DNA of 64,000 nucleotides, taken from NCBI RefSeq assembly GCF_023073915.1, contig NZ_JADPKK010000022.1:248001-312000 (forward strand). Direction: 5' to 3'. The stretch comes from Bradyrhizobium sp. 149 (GTDB lineage Bacteria; Pseudomonadota; Alphaproteobacteria; Rhizobiales; Xanthobacteraceae). This document shows, one piece after another, positions 32,163 through 40,493 of this stretch (positions within the stretch are counted from its first letter, which is position 1; each line of letters starts with the position of its first letter). Position numbers and translations under genes: made by a program. The notes beneath the pieces were generated by a model, which saw only the letters and a program-made list of their open reading frames with translations, was not told the DNA's origin and did not search any database.

Positions 32163-33266
32163 TCAGGCCTCCTCGGGTTGCTGCCGGCGCGTGCCGACGG
32201 ATGCCGCCTGCTCGAGCAGCGAAATCAGTTCGCCGCCGCGCTTGTCCGACGTGTGCTGCTCCATGGTCCGTTCATATGCGCGCTGAGCAATGCGTTGGAG
32301 CTCCATGTCGTCCATCGTCAACGCAGCAAGCGTGTCCTTCTCATCGCGTGCGATCAGGATATCCTGTCCGGGTGCGAAGAATTCACCGATCCCCGGCCAA
32401 TCGTCGCTGAGCAGTGGGGCCTTGCAGGCCGCCGCTTCGAACAAGCGCCCGGAGGGGCACCAGCCCATGTCAGCCATGGCCCGGCGCGTAACGTTGAGTG
32501 TCAGCCGGGACGACGCAAAGAACGACGCGTGCTCCGACGGCGGCAAGTGCTGCACGAAATAGATGTTTGGCGACCAGGGAAAATCTTCCGGGTATTGCGC
32601 ACCTCCGATCAGGAAGCGCAGATCCTGCCGTGCCCGTGCGGGTTCGACGAAGAGAGCTTCGAGCGCGCGCTGACGATCCTGCGAATATGTGCCGAGATAG
32701 GACAGATCCGCACAGTAGTGCGGCTGAGACGGGACTGGCCGATGAATGTCCGTATCGACGTGGCCGTAGAGCGGGCGGACGTTGCAGGCGCCGAGCCTGT
32801 CGCGAAATTCATTGCAGATGCGCGGCCCGCCGGTGAAGCTCAGGACCAGTGTGAAATCTCGCAGGCCGCGCGCCCCGATATAGGGAACGGCCTCGCCGGC
32901 CATGACTTTCGCCAGCGTGACCGGCGTGTCGAGGTCGTAGAACACGGGCAGCGCGCGACCTTCAGACAGGGCAAGCTCGGTCGCGGCGATCGCATCGGGA
33001 CAATAGGAGGTCACGATCGCGACATCGGCGTCACGAAGATCGCTGCGCGCCAAAGGAAGCACATCGCTCCAATTCGAGAACAGTCGCAATTGGCCGCCGG
33101 GCAGCTCGTACAAATCGCGGGCGCCGGCGTAGTAGGGCACGTCGCGCTCGAAAAAGACGACGCTGTGGCCGGCTCGCGCGAGATGCTTGCATAGCCCACG
33201 CCACAAGGTCGCGTGACCGTTGCCCCAGGAAGAGGAAATTGTCAGGCCGAAAATGACGATCTTCAC
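32163..33266 (-). CDS. CgeB-type glycosyltransferase 4
   Basis: 367 residues. GT-B CgeB-type enzyme, closely similar to the protein at 20335-21459: LTISSSWGNGHATLWRGL, FFERDVPYYAGARDLYEL, SYLGTYSQDRQ, FLIGGAQYPEDFPW and LFEAAACKAPLLSDDWPG. The pair reads as a duplication placed in each of the two operons. Coupled to the histidine phosphatase gene by a 4-base overlap. Cytosolic, acceptor unknown. Confidence 0.87.
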   Translation of the reverse strand: MKIVIFGLTISSSWGNGHATLWRGLCKHLARAGHSVVFFERDVPYYAGARDLYELPGGQLRLFSNWSDVLPLARSDLRDADVAIVTSYCPDAIAATELALSEGRALPVFYDLDTPVTLAKVMAGEAVPYIGARGLRDFTLVLSFTGGPRICNEFRDRLGACNVRPLYGHVDTDIHRPVPSQPHYCADLSYLGTYSQDRQRALEALFVEPARARQDLRFLIGGAQYPEDFPWSPNIYFVQHLPPSEHASFFASSRLTLNVTRRAMADMGWCPSGRLFEAAACKAPLLSDDWPGIGEFFAPGQDILIARDEKDTLAALTMDDMELQRIAQRAYERTMEQHTSDKRGGELISLLEQAASVGTRRQQPEEA

Positions 33267-33859
33267 GCTAACACCCGCTGATTGATCCCGGTGATCCTGA
33301 TTCCGCGATTGTCCACGCTGAGCGTGCTGACGCTGCCTGGATCGATTTCGATCGAGAGGAAGTCGTCGAGCTCTTTGCGGGAATAATACAGCAGCGCCGC
33401 GCGGATCGGCTCGGCATGGCTGACGGCGACGACGGTGCCGGTCCCGCGATCACTGCGCACCTGCTCCAGATGGGCGACGACACGCTTCTGGAGCGACCGC
33501 ATGCTTTCGCCGCCCGGCGGACGGTTCGTTCCGCGCTGTTCGTTCCAGCGCGACCATCGCGGGTCCCGCGCGAGCGCCTCGAAGGACAGTCCGGTCCATT
33601 CGCCGTAGTCGAGCTCGTCGAGTGCCGGCACGATCTCTACCGGCAAGCCGAAGCGCGCGGCGAGGATGCAGGCCGACTGCATGCAGCGCCGCTGCGGGCT
33701 CGACTGAATCATGGTTGGGCGCGGCGTGAAGGTCTCGGCGCATCGCGCGATTTCCTCGCAGCCGAGATCATCGAGCTCTACTCCCCTCATCCGGCCACAT
33801 AGCGTGCGCCCGAGCAGGGCATGATGCCCGTGGCGGATCAGATGAATGATCTTCGCCAT
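33263..33859 (-). CDS. Histidine phosphatase family protein
   Basis: 198 residues. Catalytic RHG motif in HLIRHGHHALLG (residues 6-17), second Arg in SSPQRRCMQSA, Glu in ELDYGEWTG, and second His in AVSHAEPIRAAL. Full phosphoglycerate-mutase-like phosphatase site. Immediately downstream of inositol-3-phosphate synthase (starts share the junction), so it may dephosphorylate inositol phosphate to free inositol or act on a sugar phosphate. That role is inferred. Confidence 0.88.
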   Translation of the reverse strand: MAKIIHLIRHGHHALLGRTLCGRMRGVELDDLGCEEIARCAETFTPRPTMIQSSPQRRCMQSACILAARFGLPVEIVPALDELDYGEWTGLSFEALARDPRWSRWNEQRGTNRPPGGESMRSLQKRVVAHLEQVRSDRGTGTVVAVSHAEPIRAALLYYSRKELDDFLSIEIDPGSVSTLSVDNRGIRITGINQRVLA

Positions 33860-34959
33860 CAGGTGTATGCCTTGTCATCGATGAAGGCGCGCGTCCGCCG
33901 TCCGGCTTCCTCGTCCGTGAATTGCTGCGGCGGCGACTTCATGAAATAGCTCGAGGGGCCGGTCAGCGCGCCGGCCTGTCCGCGGTCCATGGCGAGCTTG
34001 GCGCAGCGGACCGCGTCGATGACGACGCCCGCCGAGTTCGGGGAGTCCCAGACCTCGAGCTTGACTTCCGCGCTCAATGGGACACCTCCGAACGTCGTGC
34101 CCTCCAGGCGGATGAAAGCCAGCTTGCGGTCTGTCAGCCACGGCACATGGTCGCTCGGGCCGACATGAATATTGTCGGCGTCCATGGGCACGTCGAACTG
34201 ACTGGTGACGGCCTGGGTCTTGGAGATCTTCTTCGAGGTCAGTCGCTCCCGCTCGAGCATGTTCTTGAAATCGGTGTTGCCGCCGACGTTCAGCTGGTAG
34301 GTTCTGTCCAGTCGCACGCCGCGGTCGCGGAAGAGATTGGCGAGCACGCGGTGCAAAATTGTGGCGCCGACCTGGCTCTTGATATCGTCGCCGACGATCG
34401 GCAGGCCCGCATCTTCGAAGCGTCGTCGCCAGTCGGGATTGGAGGCAATGAAGACCGGGATGCAGTTCACGTAGCCGCAGCCGGCCTCGACCGCGCGCGC
34501 AGCGTAAAATTCGCTCGCGCGCTGCGAGCCGACGGGAAGATAGGACACCAGCACATCCGTGCGCGATGTCGCGAGCACTTCCGAGACGTCCGCTTCCGAG
34601 ACATCCGCAATCGGAATGTCCTCCTTGAGATAGTGGCCGACGCCGTCCATGACCGGGCCGCGCTGGACGACGACGCCGGTCGGCGCAACATCGGAGAAAC
34701 GATGCGTGTTGTTGGGTCTCGCGAAGATCGCCTCGGCGACGTCGCGTCCGACCTTGCCGGCGTGGACGTCGAAGGCCGACGCGATCTGGATGTCGCTGAT
34801 ATGATAGCCGCCGACGTCGGCGTTCATCAGTCCGGGGACCGGCTCGTTCGACTCGGCGTTCCGGTAATAGGTGAGCCCCTGAACGAGGGAACTCGCGCAG
34901 TTGCCGACACCGACGATGCCGACGCGCACGCGCCGCCTGTCCTGAAGACGAGAATGCAT
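33859..34959 (-). CDS. ino1: Inositol-3-phosphate synthase
   Basis: 366 residues from the ATG at 34959, chosen for GGAGG 10 bases upstream; an alternative Met lies at 34983. NAD loop GIVGVGNCASSLVQG and conserved MNADVGGYHISDI, NCIPVFIASNP, GDDIKSQVGATI and NVGGNTDFKNM identify the bacterial (mycobacterial-type) MIPS. It turns glucose-6-phosphate into inositol-3-phosphate. The GDDIKSQ lysine region and SSYFMKSPP are intact. First gene of glycan operon 1, with a perfect EcfG promoter upstream. Confidence 0.93.
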   Translation of the reverse strand: MHSRLQDRRRVRVGIVGVGNCASSLVQGLTYYRNAESNEPVPGLMNADVGGYHISDIQIASAFDVHAGKVGRDVAEAIFARPNNTHRFSDVAPTGVVVQRGPVMDGVGHYLKEDIPIADVSEADVSEVLATSRTDVLVSYLPVGSQRASEFYAARAVEAGCGYVNCIPVFIASNPDWRRRFEDAGLPIVGDDIKSQVGATILHRVLANLFRDRGVRLDRTYQLNVGGNTDFKNMLERERLTSKKISKTQAVTSQFDVPMDADNIHVGPSDHVPWLTDRKLAFIRLEGTTFGGVPLSAEVKLEVWDSPNSAGVVIDAVRCAKLAMDRGQAGALTGPSSYFMKSPPQQFTDEEAGRRTRAFIDDKAYT

Positions 34960-35010
34960 GGATCGAAACCCTCCGGAAAACATACGGGTGTGCACGTAAG
35001 TACGTCGGCG

Positions 35011-35035
35011 AACGTGGGGAACGTATGTTCGTTCC
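35011..35035 (-). promoter_or_regulatory. EcfG-type promoter of glycan operon 1
   Basis: Minus strand: CAGGAAC-N16-CGTT, full consensus, 52 bases before the ino1 start at 34959. Confidence 0.72.
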
Positions 35036-35140
35036 TGAACTCGAGAGGTCGTGCCCGCGCCTTGTTCGATTTTGGCCGACAAAATCCTGTGCGCTTAACC
35101 TGGGATAGAATCCGGAGCAGTCTGGAGGGAACGAACCAGG

Positions 35141-35282
35141 ATGAAGATGAAGAAGAAGATGATGATGCTTCGAGGGAGCCGGACGTCCCGAAAGAACAAA
35201 TTCTCGCGGCCGGCGTTCAAGGCGGACAGCCTGACGCGATGGCCGATCCGTCGCTCGGTTTTGTCAGCAATCGAGGTGTCAC
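35141..35282 (+). pseudogene. Possible frameshifted small acidic protein
   Basis: After GGAGGG, an ATG at 35141 opens a frame that reads poor lysine/methionine sequence. The neighbouring frame has the protein-like stretch DEDEEEDDDASREPDVPKEQ, then QPDAMADPSLGFVSNRG, but no start codon. A single-base change just after the ATG would join them. Could equally be chance coding character. Confidence 0.25.
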
Positions 35283-35570
35283 ATGTCTTCCAAAGCGCAA
35301 AACAGCGAAGCCCAGCAGACCACCAGTCACGACGTCATCCGGAAATGGGCGGAGGAGCGCGGTGGAAAGCCTGCGACGGTCAAGGCTACGGAGGAGGACG
35401 GACACGCCGGCATCCTGCGCATCGATTTCGATCCGCCAGACGAGGGACTCGACCGGATCAGCTGGGACGAATTCTTCGCCAAGTTCGACGAGGCCGGCAT
35501 TGCCTTCCTCCACCAGGACCGGACCAAGGACGGTAAGCCGAGCCGTTTCCACAAATTCGTGCGGCGCTGA
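35283..35570 (+). CDS. Small hypothetical protein (95 aa)
   Basis: 95 residues, beginning MSSKAQNSEAQQTTSHDVIR. It contains KWAEERGGKPATVKATEEDG, then GILRIDFDPPDE and WDEFFAKFDEAGIAFLHQD. This small family is common in rhizobia and, as I recall, is sometimes labelled glucan branching enzyme in databases without any visible catalytic domain; here it is too short to be an enzyme of that kind. GAGG lies upstream of the ATG. Confidence 0.8.
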   Translation: MSSKAQNSEAQQTTSHDVIRKWAEERGGKPATVKATEEDGHAGILRIDFDPPDEGLDRISWDEFFAKFDEAGIAFLHQDRTKDGKPSRFHKFVRR

Positions 35571-35584
35571 TCGGATCAGCGCAG

Positions 35585-36514
35585 GTGTCGGGCAGTTGGA
35601 CCGAGGCGATGCGGGCAGGCGACTTCGAACGCGCCTGGGCGATCAACGACCGCGATCTGGCGATGCTTGCGTATCCGCCCAAGCATACCGGTCCGCGTCA
35701 CCTGCAGCGGATCTGGCGCGGCGAGGAGCTGAGGGGCAAGGATGTGCTGGTCCGTTGCTACCACGGGCTCGGCGACACCATCCAGTTCCTGCGCTTCATG
35801 CGACCGCTTCGCGATATCGCGCGCCGTGTCACGGTCTGGTGCCAAATCGAGCTTCTGCCGCTGGTCGAGCGAGCGGCCGGCGTCGATCGTGCCGTTGCGC
35901 TCCACGACGGTGCGCCTGACCTCGACTTCGAGGTCGATATCGAGATCATGGAGGTGCCGCATGCCATAAGGGCGAGGCGGGATCACGTCGAGATGCGCGC
36001 TCCTTACGTATCGCTGCCAGCGCTGGTCGAGCCAGCGCTTCCGCCCGACCGAGGTCTTGAAGACGGGAGTCTTGCCGTCGGCCTGGTTTGGGAAGTCGGC
36101 AATTGGGACAAGCGCAGGACCGTCCCGCCCGCGCTGTTACGGCATCTTGCCGTTCCCGGCGTAACGCTCTGTTCGCTCCAGCGCGGAGCCCGGACCTGCG
36201 AACTGGCCGAGATCGGCGCGCCGGACGCCAGTACGCCTGACGTCACGGTTCTCGGTCATCTGCTCCAGCAGCTCGATCTCCTCATTTGCGTCGACACCAT
36301 GGTCGCTCATCTCGCAGGAGCACTCGGACGTGACGCGTGGGTCCTGTTGCATGCGGATTGCGACTGGCGTTGGCCATCATCCGGCGCTCGCTCCTTGTGG
36401 TATCCGAGCCTGCGGCTGTTTCACCAGAGGACGCCAGGCGATTGGGACGATGTCCTCGGAGAAGCGCGGAAGACCCTGGTCGCGCGCTGCGAAGGTCTCC
36501 AAGGTGTCGTTTGA
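35585..36514 (+). CDS. GT9-like (heptosyltransferase-type) glycosyltransferase
   Basis: 309 residues from a GTG at 35585, 14 bases after the previous gene. The N-terminus has HGLGDTIQFLRFMRPL, and the donor site has LLICVDTMVAHLAGALG and WVLLHADCDWRWP, the pattern of heptosyltransferase-like GTs usually fused to TPR repeats. Here only a trace of a TPR (GDFERAWAINDRDLA) remains at the N-terminus, so it may be a shortened derivative. It runs divergently from the glycan cluster and could act with it. Confidence 0.83.
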   Translation: MSGSWTEAMRAGDFERAWAINDRDLAMLAYPPKHTGPRHLQRIWRGEELRGKDVLVRCYHGLGDTIQFLRFMRPLRDIARRVTVWCQIELLPLVERAAGVDRAVALHDGAPDLDFEVDIEIMEVPHAIRARRDHVEMRAPYVSLPALVEPALPPDRGLEDGSLAVGLVWEVGNWDKRRTVPPALLRHLAVPGVTLCSLQRGARTCELAEIGAPDASTPDVTVLGHLLQQLDLLICVDTMVAHLAGALGRDAWVLLHADCDWRWPSSGARSLWYPSLRLFHQRTPGDWDDVLGEARKTLVARCEGLQGVV

Positions 36515-36535
36515 CAAACGGCCCCTCGAAAAGGT

Positions 36536-37318
36536 TCAAACGAGAGCAGCGTCCGCCGTAAGCGGCCTGAGCTGCGACGACGAAGCATCGTTATGGCTCA
36601 AACGAATCCCCAGATAATTCGGATCGAAATTTGCGAGCCGCACGAGTCTCGGCCAGTCCGTGATCGTCACGGTCTTGCCCTGCCATTGCAGGAGGTTGCA
36701 TCGTCGCAGTTCCTGAATGGTGCGATTGGCGTGGACCGGGGAGATGCTGCACGCTGCGGCAAGGTCCGATTGGGTGAAGGGCGATGGCAGCCTGAAATCT
36801 CTCGCAAGGCCGACATTTTGCAAGCGCGTGGTGATCTCGCACAGCAGATGCGCGACGCGCGTCAGTGCATCACGGCTACCCAGATTCACCGTCCAGTTGC
36901 GCTGAATGGCGTGCTCGGTGAGGAGCATCAGCAGCAATGCGCGAGACATAGCGGGCGAACGCGCGGATAAATCGTGAAAGAAACGGTGTGGCACGAGAGC
37001 GACGATAGCGGGGCCGAGTGCGATCAGGTTGCCGTCGACGCGAGGGCGATAAAGCGTGTGTAGATTGGCGATGTCACCGGGAACATAGATTGACGTGATC
37101 TGCCCGTCCGCGCTCTCTGCATCCTGCCACGATAGATACCCCTGGAGCAGGAGACAGCACTGGGTGGCATCGTCGCCGTGCCGCAGAACGGCCTGACGCG
37201 AACTTAGATGCGCAATTGTGCTTGCCATGCCCGCGAGCAGGTGGAGATCGTCGGCAGTTACGGGAGTGAGACTCGCCAGCCGGTCGGCGAGCTTGGAGAA
37301 CGCGAATCCTGCTTGCAT
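36536..37318 (-). CDS. Crp/Fnr-family transcriptional regulator
   Basis: 260 residues. N-terminal cyclic-nucleotide-binding-like beta roll (RQAVLRHGDDATQCCLLLQG, IYVPGDIANLHTLYRP) and C-terminal winged helix with FTQSDLAAACSISPVHANRT as the recognition helix. The FNR iron-sulfur cysteines are lacking and the cAMP pocket is not well conserved, so the signal is unknown. Convergent with the GT9-like gene. No target site was recognised. Confidence 0.88.
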   Translation of the reverse strand: MQAGFAFSKLADRLASLTPVTADDLHLLAGMASTIAHLSSRQAVLRHGDDATQCCLLLQGYLSWQDAESADGQITSIYVPGDIANLHTLYRPRVDGNLIALGPAIVALVPHRFFHDLSARSPAMSRALLLMLLTEHAIQRNWTVNLGSRDALTRVAHLLCEITTRLQNVGLARDFRLPSPFTQSDLAAACSISPVHANRTIQELRRCNLLQWQGKTVTITDWPRLVRLANFDPNYLGIRLSHNDASSSQLRPLTADAALV

Positions 37319-37754
37319 TGGCCGTCCGGTAACCCAGAGCCCAGAGCCCGTCTCCTAACTTGTGCAGGAGAACGATAGAACGCATTAAAGTTTGACACGT
37401 TCGTCCCGTTCAGGTGCATTATTTGGGTGAAGAGCTTTGCACTGGAGGTCGAAGCTAACTTCATTATTATAATTGCCGTCGCTGGGCTGTCACGCCGGCG
37501 TTCAGGTTCGAGGCGCCGGTTCCCGTCGTTCCGCCTGTGCTGGAGGCGTTGATGCAGAAGAGCGTTCAGAAAGCGCTGATCCGCTTTCGGTGAGTGCTGT
37601 CAATGTCATCATTAGGGCGCAGCCGGGGGAACCGCGAACTCCTTCATCTCAAGGGCGCCGGTCAGGCAGGCCCGCAAAGTTTCAGATCATTAACACGGTT
37701 GAATCACAGGCCGGAGCGATTGCTCTATGGTGAAGCTTTCCGCTGGGGCTTTCC
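37319..37754. other. Gene-poor gap
   Basis: 436 bases between the Crp/Fnr gene and a small plus-strand gene. An 86-codon plus frame at 37473-37733 has no ribosome site and unlikely composition. No GGAAC-type promoter, clear hairpin or repeat is seen. Confidence 0.4.
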
Positions 37755-37949
37755 ATGATTGATACCGCGACCAAGGCGTTGTTGCGCACCGTCCTCGACG
37801 AGGTGTGTGAAAGTGTTCCCCGCTATGAGATCGGCGCCCGTACTCACGTCGCGTCGAAGCTCCTGGAGACTGCAAGCAAGGGTGATATTTCTGCGGATCG
37901 CCTCAAGCAGGCTGCCCGCAATGCCCTTTCGGAAGTCCCGACAATGTGA
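37755..37949 (+). CDS. Small hypothetical protein (64 aa)
   Basis: 64 residues, MIDTATKALLRTVLDEVCESV to NALSEVPTM. Amphipathic and helical, with a KLLETASKGDISADRLKQAA stretch; no membrane span. Its codon use and conserved-looking sequence suggest a real gene. Function unknown. The next frame begins 21 bases later. Confidence 0.7.
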   Translation: MIDTATKALLRTVLDEVCESVPRYEIGARTHVASKLLETASKGDISADRLKQAARNALSEVPTM

Positions 37950-37970
37950 CGATGGTCGTGTGGGGGCGGG

Positions 37971-38176
37971 GTGAATTTCCACGTTACAGTCCTCAAGATC
38001 CTGGTCCTGACGGGTTCGCTGCCATGGAGGATTTCAAGCGCGATATGGCCATTCTGGCGACCAGCGGTCGCGACTGGACGGAGCGAACCCGGCGAGTCGG
38101 CGGGCGGGTGGATCGAGGCCGGCTTGCAGCAGGCCGTCGCCGACGCAACGTCCGCAAACAGGCTCGGGCGTCCTAG
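37971..38176 (+). pseudogene. Frameshifted small HTH-like/winged-helix-type gene
   Basis: A GTG at 37971 opens V/MNFHVTVLKILV; the reading then jumps to another frame that continues DGFAAMEDFKRDMAILATSG then RDWTERTRR. I recall an intact rhizobial family reading straight through these blocks (KILV...GFAVMADLKRDMAILATSGRDW), so a small deletion near 38008 has probably broken this copy. The part after TRR is also degraded. The frame shift is visible; the family link is from memory. Confidence 0.55.
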
Positions 38177-38179
38177 CGA

Positions 38180-38204
38180 GGAACGAGCGTCGCTCCTGTA
38201 GCTT
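38180..38204 (+). promoter_or_regulatory. EcfG-like promoter of the DUF4336-SDR gene
   Basis: GAGGAAC-N16-GCTT, 30 bases before the ATG at 38234. Confidence 0.5.
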
Positions 38205-38233
38205 GAGCAAACACCTCCTGATGGAAGACGCTC

Positions 38234-40003
38234 ATGCAAAGTTCCGACTCGACCGTTTCGACCGCCCGTTTATCGCGAGCGACGGACGAGATCTGGGTCG
38301 TGGACGACGCGCCGATCAGCGCTGCCGGTCTGAAACTCCCCGTTCGCATGACCGTCATTCGGTTGTCGAATGGCGATCTCGTGCTGCATTCGCCGGTACG
38401 ATATTCGCCGGCCCTCCAAGATGAGTTGGAGCGGCTGGGAGCGATAAGGTACCTGCTGGCGCCGAATATCGCGCACTGGATGTTCCTGTCCGACTGGCAG
38501 AGGGCGCTGCCGCAGCTGACGACGTTCGCGGCGCGCGGCCTTTCGGCGCGCAGGCAAGTTCGAGCAGCGCGCGTTCGCATCGACCGCGAGCTGGGAGACT
38601 CGGCGCCCGAGGAATGGAGGGCCGATCTCGAAGCCGTCTCGGTGAACGCTCCGATGTTCTGCGAGATCGAGCTGTTCGACAAGCGCAGCCGGACACTGAT
38701 CCTGACGGATCTCGTGCAAAATCTCGATCCCGATGATCTCAGCGCGCCAAACGAGGCTGCGGCAAACCTTCTCGGCGTCTCCAAGCCGAACGGCATGGCA
38801 CCGGTCTATCTGCGGCTGCTGCTGCGTCTCGGCGGCCGTTCCGCGCGGGCCGCGGCCGAGCGACTTGTGCGCCTGTCTCCGGAGCGGGTGATCTTCGCCC
38901 ATGGCGACTGGTTCAAAACGGACGGGACCGGGCGCCTGCGGCGATCCCTGCACTGGCTGCTCCCCGCGGGCGCTTCCGGATCTGAGCCGCGGCAAATGAT
39001 AGGCACGCGCGTGGTCATAACAGGCGCCTCCAGCGGAATCGGCCGTGCGACGGCGCTGGCTTTTGCCAGCGAGGGTGCAAGCGTGGTCCTGGCGGCGCGC
39101 CGCGGCGAAGTCCTGACGAGCCTCGCTGCGGAATGCGAGGCGCTCGGAGGCCGCGCCTTGGCGATCCCGACCGATGTTACCGATGCCGAGGCAGTGCAGC
39201 GACTGGCCCGAGAGGCCGAAGACGCGTTCGGTGGCATCGACGTCTGGATCAACAACGCCGGTACGGGCGTTTTCGGGGCCTATCAGGATGCCGATATTGC
39301 GCTCCATCGCCGAACGATCGAGGTCAATCTCCTCGGCACGATGCATGGCGCCTTTGCTGTGCTTCCGATCTTCCTTCGCCAGAACCGCGGTATCCTGATC
39401 AATAACATCTCGCTGGGCGGCTGGGCGCCGACACCCTTTGCTGCGGCCTACACCGCGAGCAAGTTCGGCCTGCGCGGCTTCACCGCGAGCTTGCGCCAGG
39501 AACTCAGGGCTCACCGCAAGATTCATGTCTGCGGAGTCTTCCCGGCCATGGTCGATACGCCGGGCTTCGTCCATGGCGCCAACGTTTCTGGCCGAACGCT
39601 TGATCCCGGTCCGCTGCTGTACCAGTCGGAAGACGTTGCCCAAACGTTTGTGAGCCTCGTCCACGCGCCCCGTGACGAGGTCGCCGTGGGCTGGCCGGCT
39701 CGCGCCGGCCAATTTGCCTACGCAATTGCTCCGCAGGTCGCCGAGAACATCGTGGGAGCTGGCTTCCGCTTCTTGCTGTCTCGCGCGCGCCCCGCGAAGA
39801 GCAGCGAGGGCACCATGCTCGAAGCTGGTCCGCAGGGCACATCCATCGATGGCGGTTGGCTGTCACGGAAGCAACTTCCGCCCGCCGGGGTGATCAGTAA
39901 GGGGCTCGCGGCGTTTGGTATCGCTGCTTGCCTGGCTTTCGTCGCCTCGAAGGCTGGTCGTACGCCCGAACGGCGCGTGAGAACGAAGCGTGGACGAGCG
40001 TGA
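38234..40003 (+). CDS. Fusion of DUF4336 domain and short-chain dehydrogenase/reductase
   Basis: 589 residues. Residues 1-250 match the DUF4336 (MBL-related) domain: IWVVDDAPISAAGLKLPVRM, LLAPNIAHWMFLSDW, LTDLVQNLDP and FAHGDWFK. From Met255 a complete classical SDR follows: TGASSGIG (about 263-270), NNAG, Ser393, and YTASK (Tyr406, Lys410). A C-terminal hydrophobic stretch (GLAAFGIAACLAFVASKAG) may anchor it. There is no stop or frame change between domains. Substrate unknown; the SDR resembles the type that acts on lipid or steroid-like alcohols. Confidence 0.87.
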   Translation: MQSSDSTVSTARLSRATDEIWVVDDAPISAAGLKLPVRMTVIRLSNGDLVLHSPVRYSPALQDELERLGAIRYLLAPNIAHWMFLSDWQRALPQLTTFAARGLSARRQVRAARVRIDRELGDSAPEEWRADLEAVSVNAPMFCEIELFDKRSRTLILTDLVQNLDPDDLSAPNEAAANLLGVSKPNGMAPVYLRLLLRLGGRSARAAAERLVRLSPERVIFAHGDWFKTDGTGRLRRSLHWLLPAGASGSEPRQMIGTRVVITGASSGIGRATALAFASEGASVVLAARRGEVLTSLAAECEALGGRALAIPTDVTDAEAVQRLAREAEDAFGGIDVWINNAGTGVFGAYQDADIALHRRTIEVNLLGTMHGAFAVLPIFLRQNRGILINNISLGGWAPTPFAAAYTASKFGLRGFTASLRQELRAHRKIHVCGVFPAMVDTPGFVHGANVSGRTLDPGPLLYQSEDVAQTFVSLVHAPRDEVAVGWPARAGQFAYAIAPQVAENIVGAGFRFLLSRARPAKSSEGTMLEAGPQGTSIDGGWLSRKQLPPAGVISKGLAAFGIAACLAFVASKAGRTPERRVRTKRGRA

Positions 40004-40258
40004 TCAAGGCCGCTCCGATGGGCGCCGAGTTGGGGGCGGAGGCTCCGGGGCCGCGCTGGTCGGTCCTGGTCCGATAGGAACGATGGTCACCATCTGGACT
40101 TGGCTCAGCATGCGTTTTAGGCGCACGGGGCTTAGTCCAACCCTCAGTCCCGGAGCGGCCCCAGCCCAGGTAGCTGCACCCGGCCTGGGGTCGCTTGTTT
40201 TCAGGAAAGCACTCCGGCGCCGGCTGGCCAGCAGGGCGTTCTCGTCTGATCCGGTGCA

Positions 40259-40483
40259 TCACTCGGCTGCTCGTAGACCCTGCTGAGTAGGTTCGTAGCG
40301 GTCTCCGTACTTCGCAAACCAGCCGCCTTCCACCATCCGCTGGGCGAACGACGCCGAGCACACCGGATGACTGCCGCCTGGATGATAGAGGCCATCGCTG
40401 CGCTGGACCAAGTAGCCGTAGAGCCGCGCCAAGCGCAGCGGCTTGATCATGCCAGGGAAGAGAATGATGGAGCTGTCCGTCAT
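40259..40483 (-). CDS. Small hypothetical protein (74 aa)
   Basis: 74 residues from the ATG at 40483 (MTDSSIILFPGMIKPLRLAR). Contains LYGYLVQRSDGLYHPGGSHP and MVEGGWFAKYGDRYEPTQQG, which looks like a compact DNA-binding or regulatory wing but is not a named family. An EcfG-like element ends 10 bases upstream. The 255 bases between this gene and the DUF4336-SDR stop hold a TAGGAAC at 40076 without a good -10 and nothing else I recognise. Confidence 0.68.
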   Translation of the reverse strand: MTDSSIILFPGMIKPLRLARLYGYLVQRSDGLYHPGGSHPVCSASFAQRMVEGGWFAKYGDRYEPTQQGLRAAE

Positions 40484-40493
40484 CGTTCGTCCC

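Noticed and set aside
33922..35919. Plus-strand open frame of 665 codons
   Set aside because: It is antisense to ino1, whose motifs are clear; the composition is that of a high-GC shadow frame, apart from the short acidic stretch reported separately.
37473..37733. 86-codon plus-strand frame
   Set aside because: No ribosome site, no conserved-looking sequence, and unlikely codon use.
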